Positions 60,235 to 64,000 of a DNA stretch of 64,000 nt are shown here, piece after piece. Every line of letters starts with the position of its first letter. The stretch's first letter is position 1. A program made the position numbers and the translations under genes. The notes below the pieces were generated by a model. It did not search any database. It saw nothing but the letters and a program-made list of their open reading frames with translations, and was not told where the DNA came from. Source of the DNA: Lactobacillus xylocopicola (GTDB lineage: Bacteria > Bacillota > Bacilli > Lactobacillales > Lactobacillaceae). The DNA lies in NCBI RefSeq assembly GCF_033096005.1, contig NZ_AP026803.1, forward strand, positions 186,001-250,000, written 5' to 3'.

Positions 60235-60265
60235 AAAAAAATACCCACTTACTCCTAAGTGGGTA
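60235..60265 (-). terminator. Attenuator terminator B (before trpX copy 2)
   Basis: Minus-strand hairpin TACCCACTTA-GGAG-TAAGTGGGTA (60265-60242) followed by T7; the T run touches the gene's GGAGG site. CTAAGTGG at 60308-60315 is complementary (8 bp) to CCACTTAG of its 5' arm. Confidence 0.9.
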
Positions 60266-60299
60266 CAACAAGAATTATCCTGAGGTAATTAATCATGAA

Positions 60300-60335
60300 G
60301 CGATTAGCCACTTAGAAAGCTATGTGGCTAATCGC
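60300..60335 (-). promoter_or_regulatory. Conserved pre-terminator hairpin B
   Basis: Perfect 12-bp stem GCGATTAGCCAC/GTGGCTAATCGC with a 12-nt loop. The stem sequence differs from hairpin A at several positions yet pairing is kept, which is compensatory change and supports a functional RNA structure. Confidence 0.8.
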
Positions 60336-60409
60336 ACTAAAAAGGGTCTAGCCATCATAGATAAATTCAAACGCGTATGGTTTGAATCCACCTAAGATGA
60401 ATCCAAACC

Positions 60410-60472
60410 TTATCTATAGTAGCTAAGATAATAACAATTATTAAGTTGTAGATTATGTTTCAAATTCTTCAT
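60410..60472 (-). CDS. Leader peptide B (Tyr-rich), attenuator of trpX copy 2
   Basis: 20 codons on the minus strand from ATG 60472 to TAA 60410, GGAGG 8 nt upstream. It ends NNCYYLSYYR: four Tyr codons in six just before the stop. The codons AGC-TAC-TAT-AGA-TAA can pair over 16 nt (one mismatch, two wobbles) with TTATCTATGATGGCTA downstream, and ATTCAAAC can pair with either GTTTG upstream or GTTTGAAT downstream, a classic alternating-stem layout. Confidence 0.82.
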   Translation of the reverse strand: MKNLKHNLQLNNCYYLSYYR

Positions 60473-60500
60473 GAGAATTACCTCCAGCCTTAATGAGGAA

Positions 60501-60529
60501 AGTATAAAAGATAAAATAGAAAACGTCAA
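60501..60529 (-). promoter_or_regulatory. Promoter B of trpX copy 2
   Basis: Minus strand TTGACG (60529-60524), 17-nt spacer, TATACT (60506-60501). Divergent from rpoN, which starts at 60711. Confidence 0.85.
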
Positions 60530-60710
60530 GGCTAAATTTAATTTTGTGATTAATTAGAGCGAGTGGGTCCGCGCAAAATCCGCCTGCCGGGACGCTTAAA
60601 TATACCTTGGACGTGTAGAAAAAAGTGGCAAGGGTTAGAAAGCGCTCTATTAATCGGCTATAATTAAAGAACAACATAAATTGTCTTGGGAAAAGAAAGG
60701 AGAAAAGTCG

Positions 60711-61970
60711 ATGGCACAATTGCAAAGATTGGTACTGAAACCACAAGAGCAGTTAGTGACACGGCTTTTTCTGTCGCCTAAGCTGAAGCAGAATCTAACA
60801 GTCCTGTCTTACAGTACTTATGATTTGGTCAACGCGCTGAAAGACTTGAGCGAGCGTGATCCCTTTGTTTCGCTACGTGAGCCGAGGGCAGAAATGCAAA
60901 ACTTGGAGTGGTTGCGGGCGCCAGCAGGTGAAAACTTAGTTGACCATTTGTTGGGACAAGTACGGTTAAGCGACTGGACCAGCAGGGAGCAGAGAGCAGT
61001 TAAATTGCTTATTTTCAGCTTAGACTCAGACGGCTACCTCCGCGCTGATTTAGCTAACATAGCCACTCAAACGGAATTTTCATTGGTAGACTTAAACCAT
61101 GCTCGCACGCTGCTGCAAGAACTCGATCCCTGCGGGATTGGTACTACAAATCTAAATGAGTGTCTGTTACTTCAAGCTAGGCAAAAAACGAATTTCGATC
61201 AGGTTGCCAGGCAGATTTTAGAGGCAGGCCAGTTGGAATTATTGGCTAGCCCGCAGCAGTGGCCCAAGTCAAAATTCACAGAGGCAGAATTGACCCAGGC
61301 GCTAGCTTGCATTCAGACCCTTGATCCACACCCCGCAAGTGAGTATGTTGTCGACAATAACACGCAGTATCTTTTACCAGATTTAAGCTACAAGGTTGAA
61401 GACGGGCGGCTGACGGTTGAAAGCTGCCAGTCGCAGATTCCAGAGCTGATTTTTGATGAACCAGCGTATGCAGAATTAAAGGATCAGGCACCGCAAAAGA
61501 AGTACTTTACTGAGCAGAAACAAGACTATCTGGAAATGAAGAATGCGCTTGACCAGCGTCAAAAGACGATTATGCGATTAGGTCACTTTGTTGGTGAAGT
61601 CCAACAGCCATTCTTAATGTCTCTAAAAAAGCAAGAGCTGAAGCCACTAGGCCTAAAGGAGGCGTCCCAGGCTCTGAACCTGGCACCTAGCACGATTAGT
61701 CGGGCGATTAAGGACAAGTACATCCAGTGTCAAAACAAGCTTTTTAGTCTAAAAATACTCTTTCCCCGTCAGGTGACGACGGATTTGTCCCCAGCGCGGA
61801 TTGAGTACGACCTGCAAAAAATAATTGCAGCAGAAGACCAGCCGTTAAGTGACCAGCAATTAGTCGGAATTTTTGCTGAAGCTGGGGTCAAATTGAGCAG
61901 ACGGGTAATTACCAAGTACCGGCAAAAGTTAAACATTCCCAACAGTTATGGGCGCAAGCACAAGTATTGA
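60711..61970 (+). CDS. rpoN: RNA polymerase sigma-54 factor RpoN
   Basis: 419 residues from the ATG at 60711 (AAAGGAG upstream). Region I-like LFLSPKLKQNLTVLSYSTYDL, core-binding and HTH regions (LGLKEASQALNLAPSTISRAIKDKYI, ~310-335), and the RpoN box LSRRVITKYRQKLNI near the C-terminus (~400). In lactobacilli sigma-54 usually serves mannose-family PTS operons with a LevR-type activator; neither is in this window. Monocistronic with its own terminator. Confidence 0.93.
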   Translation: MAQLQRLVLKPQEQLVTRLFLSPKLKQNLTVLSYSTYDLVNALKDLSERDPFVSLREPRAEMQNLEWLRAPAGENLVDHLLGQVRLSDWTSREQRAVKLLIFSLDSDGYLRADLANIATQTEFSLVDLNHARTLLQELDPCGIGTTNLNECLLLQARQKTNFDQVARQILEAGQLELLASPQQWPKSKFTEAELTQALACIQTLDPHPASEYVVDNNTQYLLPDLSYKVEDGRLTVESCQSQIPELIFDEPAYAELKDQAPQKKYFTEQKQDYLEMKNALDQRQKTIMRLGHFVGEVQQPFLMSLKKQELKPLGLKEASQALNLAPSTISRAIKDKYIQCQNKLFSLKILFPRQVTTDLSPARIEYDLQKIIAAEDQPLSDQQLVGIFAEAGVKLSRRVITKYRQKLNIPNSYGRKHKY

Positions 61971-61988
61971 TAATGTTAATGGTCACAC

Positions 61989-62028
61989 AAAAAGTCCTAG
62001 TGAATTTGGGTTCACCAGGACTTTTTTT
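61989..62028. terminator. Bidirectional terminator between rpoN and the aldo/keto reductase
   Basis: AAAAAGTCCTAGTGAA with TTCACCAGGACTTTTTTT; A-rich on the minus side too, so it ends both converging genes. Confidence 0.85.
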
Positions 62029-62039
62029 GCTTAAAAATA

Positions 62040-62981
62040 TTATGGTAAGTCATTACCAGCAGCTAGGTAGAGGTCATACCACTCCTGAGCCGTCAGGTTG
62101 ATGTCAGCGCCCCGAGCACTGTCAAAAATGTGGTCAGGGGTCATCGTGCCAATGATGACCTGGATCTTAGCTGGATGGCGCAGGATCCAGGCTGCGGCAA
62201 TTGCGTTCTTGGAGACGCCCTTAGAGTCAGCTAGCTTTTGCAGGGTGGCGTTGACTTCAGGAAATTGCGGGTTGCCAATAAAGTTGCCCTCAATCTGGCC
62301 GTACTGGAAAGGCGACCAGGCCTGTACCGTCATGTGATGGAGCTGAGAGTAGTCCAGAATGCCGCGGTCATGGTCAATACTGCGCTCATCGGTCATGTTG
62401 GTATGGATGTTGAAGTCGATTGGACCGGTGTGCATAATACTGAACTGCAACTGGTTAATTAATAGCTGCTGGCTGATGCCGCTTTGCAGCAAATCAACCT
62501 GCCTAGGGTTGAAGTTGGATACGCCGAAGTGGCGTACCTTGCCAGCTGTTTGCAATTCGTCAAAGGCGGCTCCGATCTCATCGGGATCCATCAATGCATC
62601 TGGCCGATGCAAAAGCAGGCTGTCTAGATAATCAATCTTCATCCGGGAGAGAATACCGTCAACTGCACTGAGAATATGTTTTTTAGAAAAATCATAGCGG
62701 GTAGTCTTGTAGTTGAGTGCAGGTTCTTCGAAGATACCAGTCTTGGACTGGATATAAAAGTCATCACGGTTTAAAGCAGATTTTGCGAATGCCTGACCGA
62801 AAATTTTTTCAGACTTGCCATGACCGTAGATGTCAGCTGAATCTATATAATTAATGCCCGTCTCGCGTGCGGTTTCTAGCGTCTTGACCGCCTCGTCGAC
62901 TGTTAACTGGCTCATGCGCATGATGCCTAATGCAACGGCAGAACCAGTAAAGTTTGTGTTGCCAATTTTAATTTGTCTCAT
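62040..62981 (-). CDS. Aldo/keto reductase (YdhF-like)
   Basis: 313 residues from the ATG at 62981, preceded by TAGGAGG. Catalytic tetrad residues: Asp and Tyr in YIDSADIYGHG (~47-52), Lys in QSKTGI (~80), His in LLLHRPD (~112); NADPH-binding SNF, QAWSPF and IIGTMTP near the C-terminus. The COG4989/YdhF branch of oxidoreductases; physiological substrate unknown. Single-gene unit. Confidence 0.88.
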   Translation of the reverse strand: MRQIKIGNTNFTGSAVALGIMRMSQLTVDEAVKTLETARETGINYIDSADIYGHGKSEKIFGQAFAKSALNRDDFYIQSKTGIFEEPALNYKTTRYDFSKKHILSAVDGILSRMKIDYLDSLLLHRPDALMDPDEIGAAFDELQTAGKVRHFGVSNFNPRQVDLLQSGISQQLLINQLQFSIMHTGPIDFNIHTNMTDERSIDHDRGILDYSQLHHMTVQAWSPFQYGQIEGNFIGNPQFPEVNATLQKLADSKGVSKNAIAAAWILRHPAKIQVIIGTMTPDHIFDSARGADINLTAQEWYDLYLAAGNDLP

Positions 62982-63179
62982 AGTGTAAGACCTCCTACCT
63001 GTAGTATAAGGCTTTTGAAACAAAATAAGTACATCAAAAGATTGAGTTAAAGATAAATTAAACTTAATAATTATTTGAGTAAAAATTTAAATAATTTATT
63101 ATTTTTAATGAATATTGTTAATAAATAGAGTATATTATTTAGAAAATGTTCCTTAAATTAACTACAGGAGGGAAATATT

Positions 63180-64000
63180 ATGAGTCATAAAGTCGGGATT
63201 ATTGGCGACGGACATGTTGGTAGCACGGTAGCACATCAACTAATTATTGCGGGATTAGTTGATGACTTGGTCTTAATTGATGTGAATGAGGCTAAATTAG
63301 CTTCGGATGCGCTTGATTTTGAAGATGCAATGGCTAATCTCAATCACCATACCAATATTATTAGCAATGATTACGCCGCCTTGAAAGACGCCGATGTTAT
63401 CATCTCGGCCTTTGGCAACATTGCCTTGGAAGCGGGCGGCGACCGCTTTGCCGAATTACGCTATAACAAGGAGCGGATTGGGGCAATTGCAACGGCTATC
63501 AAGCAGAGCGGGTTTAATGGCATTATCATTGCCATTACCAACCCGGTAGACGTCATTACCAGTATGTATCAAGAGCTGACGGGCTTGCCGAAAAAGCATG
63601 TTATCGGTACGGGTACCTTGCTTGATACGGCCAGAATGAAGCGAGCTGTAGGTAAGCGCATGGGTGTTGATCCACGTTCAGTTCAAGGCTTTAACTTGGG
63701 TGAGCATGGCAATTCGCAATTTACCGCCTGGTCGACTGTTAAGGTATTAGAACGGCCGATAATTGAACTGGCTCAAAATCAGCCTTGGAAGTTAGAAGAT
63801 TTGAATGAGGAAATCAAGTTCGGAGGCCAGACTGTATACAAGGGCAAGCAGTATACTAATTATGCCATTGCGGCAGCTGCAACGCGCTTGCTTGAAGTTG
63901 TTCAAAGTGATGCACGCGCTGAAATGCCAGTCTCCAACTACCGCCAAGAGTACGGCACTTACTTGTCGTATCCGGCAATTGTGGGCCGCGATGGGATTAT
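63180..64000 (+). CDS. L-2-hydroxyisocaproate dehydrogenase (L-HicDH), 3' truncated by window edge
   Basis: 273 codons visible from the ATG at 63180 (AGGAGGG upstream); open at base 64000. Rossmann GIIGDGHVGSTVAH, NPVDVIT with catalytic Asp, NLGEHGNSQFTAWS with catalytic His, and the late SNYRQEYGTYLSYPAIVGRDG block closely match the L-HicDH branch of the lactate/malate dehydrogenase family, including GNI..EAGGDRFAELRYN in the substrate loop, where LDH has GxPQKPGETR. Reduces branched 2-keto acids from amino acid breakdown. About 30-40 residues missing. Confidence 0.92.
   Translation, partial: MSHKVGIIGDGHVGSTVAHQLIIAGLVDDLVLIDVNEAKLASDALDFEDAMANLNHHTNIISNDYAALKDADVIISAFGNIALEAGGDRFAELRYNKERIGAIATAIKQSGFNGIIIAITNPVDVITSMYQELTGLPKKHVIGTGTLLDTARMKRAVGKRMGVDPRSVQGFNLGEHGNSQFTAWSTVKVLERPIIELAQNQPWKLEDLNEEIKFGGQTVYKGKQYTNYAIAAAATRLLEVVQSDARAEMPVSNYRQEYGTYLSYPAIVGRDGI

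Noticed and set aside
60712-60727. TGGCACAATTGCA as a sigma-54 promoter
   Set aside because: Spacing between TGGCAC and TTGC is 2, not 5, and it lies inside the rpoN coding start.
1-64000. CRISPR array, tRNA or rRNA genes, intact insertion sequence, prophage
   Set aside because: No regularly spaced repeats, cloverleaf-like or rRNA sequences, complete transposase or phage structural genes were seen.

Overview
The window looks like a chromosomal segment of a Lactobacillus (sensu stricto, L. delbrueckii/acidophilus group); the species cannot be fixed from sequence alone. Reasons: moderate-to-low GC, strong AGGAGG ribosome binding sites, a SLAP-like secreted protein, a helveticin J-like bacteriocin gene, a two-gene NADH-flavin reductase of the L. 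johnsonii H2O2-forming type, aspartate racemase beside murE, and an L-2-hydroxyisocaproate dehydrogenase. There are no rRNA, tRNA or CRISPR loci.

Layout. 1-9.4 kb: catabolic-looking island with the C-terminal part of a fumarate-reductase-like flavoprotein, two divergent PEP-mutase/isocitrate-lyase-fold proteins, an MFS carrier, a Gfo/Idh/MocA dehydrogenase and four TIM-barrel isomerases in two converging operons (possibly cyclitol or keto-sugar use). 9.4-13.4 kb (minus): glycan synthase pair, two Lys-rich proteins, a fucosidase-like fragment. 13.4-21.7 kb: yaaA, phosphatases, a TetR-controlled ABC exporter, the flavin reductase pair and apbE. 22-24.2 kb: AT-rich putative disulfide-rich bacteriocin locus (frameshifted precursor, double-thioredoxin accessory protein, small membrane protein). 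24.5-31.7 kb: C39-like secreted protein, cvpA, and the origin-proximal set rsmG-noc-soj-spo0J-DUF951-ychF-DUF1129. 31.8-38.1 kb: heterodimeric ABC exporter and an osmolyte importer. 38.3-42.5 kb: two-component system, murE, aspartate racemase. 42.6-45.4 kb: small membrane protein, SLAP-like protein, helveticin J-like gene broken by a TGA. 45.7-50.3 kb: FMN riboswitch, ribD-ribE-ribBA-ribH, and a CofE-like ligase. 50.4-56.1 kb: mannitol PTS operon with mtlR. 56.1-60.5 kb (minus): TrpXYZ-type aromatic amino acid importer plus a second substrate-binding protein. 60.7-64 kb: rpoN, an aldo/keto reductase, and a truncated L-hicDH.

Most notable: the two substrate-binding-protein genes at 57.9-60.2 kb each have their own promoter, a 19-20 codon leader peptide rich in Phe/Tyr or Tyr codons, conserved mutually exclusive hairpins, and a terminator abutting the gene's ribosome binding site. 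This looks like paired ribosome-mediated attenuation in a Firmicute, where T-boxes would be expected. Second is the halocin-C8-like bacteriocin locus. A flavin theme also runs through the window: riboflavin synthesis, flavin reductases, ApbE, an FMN-binding reductase and a F420-ligase-like protein.
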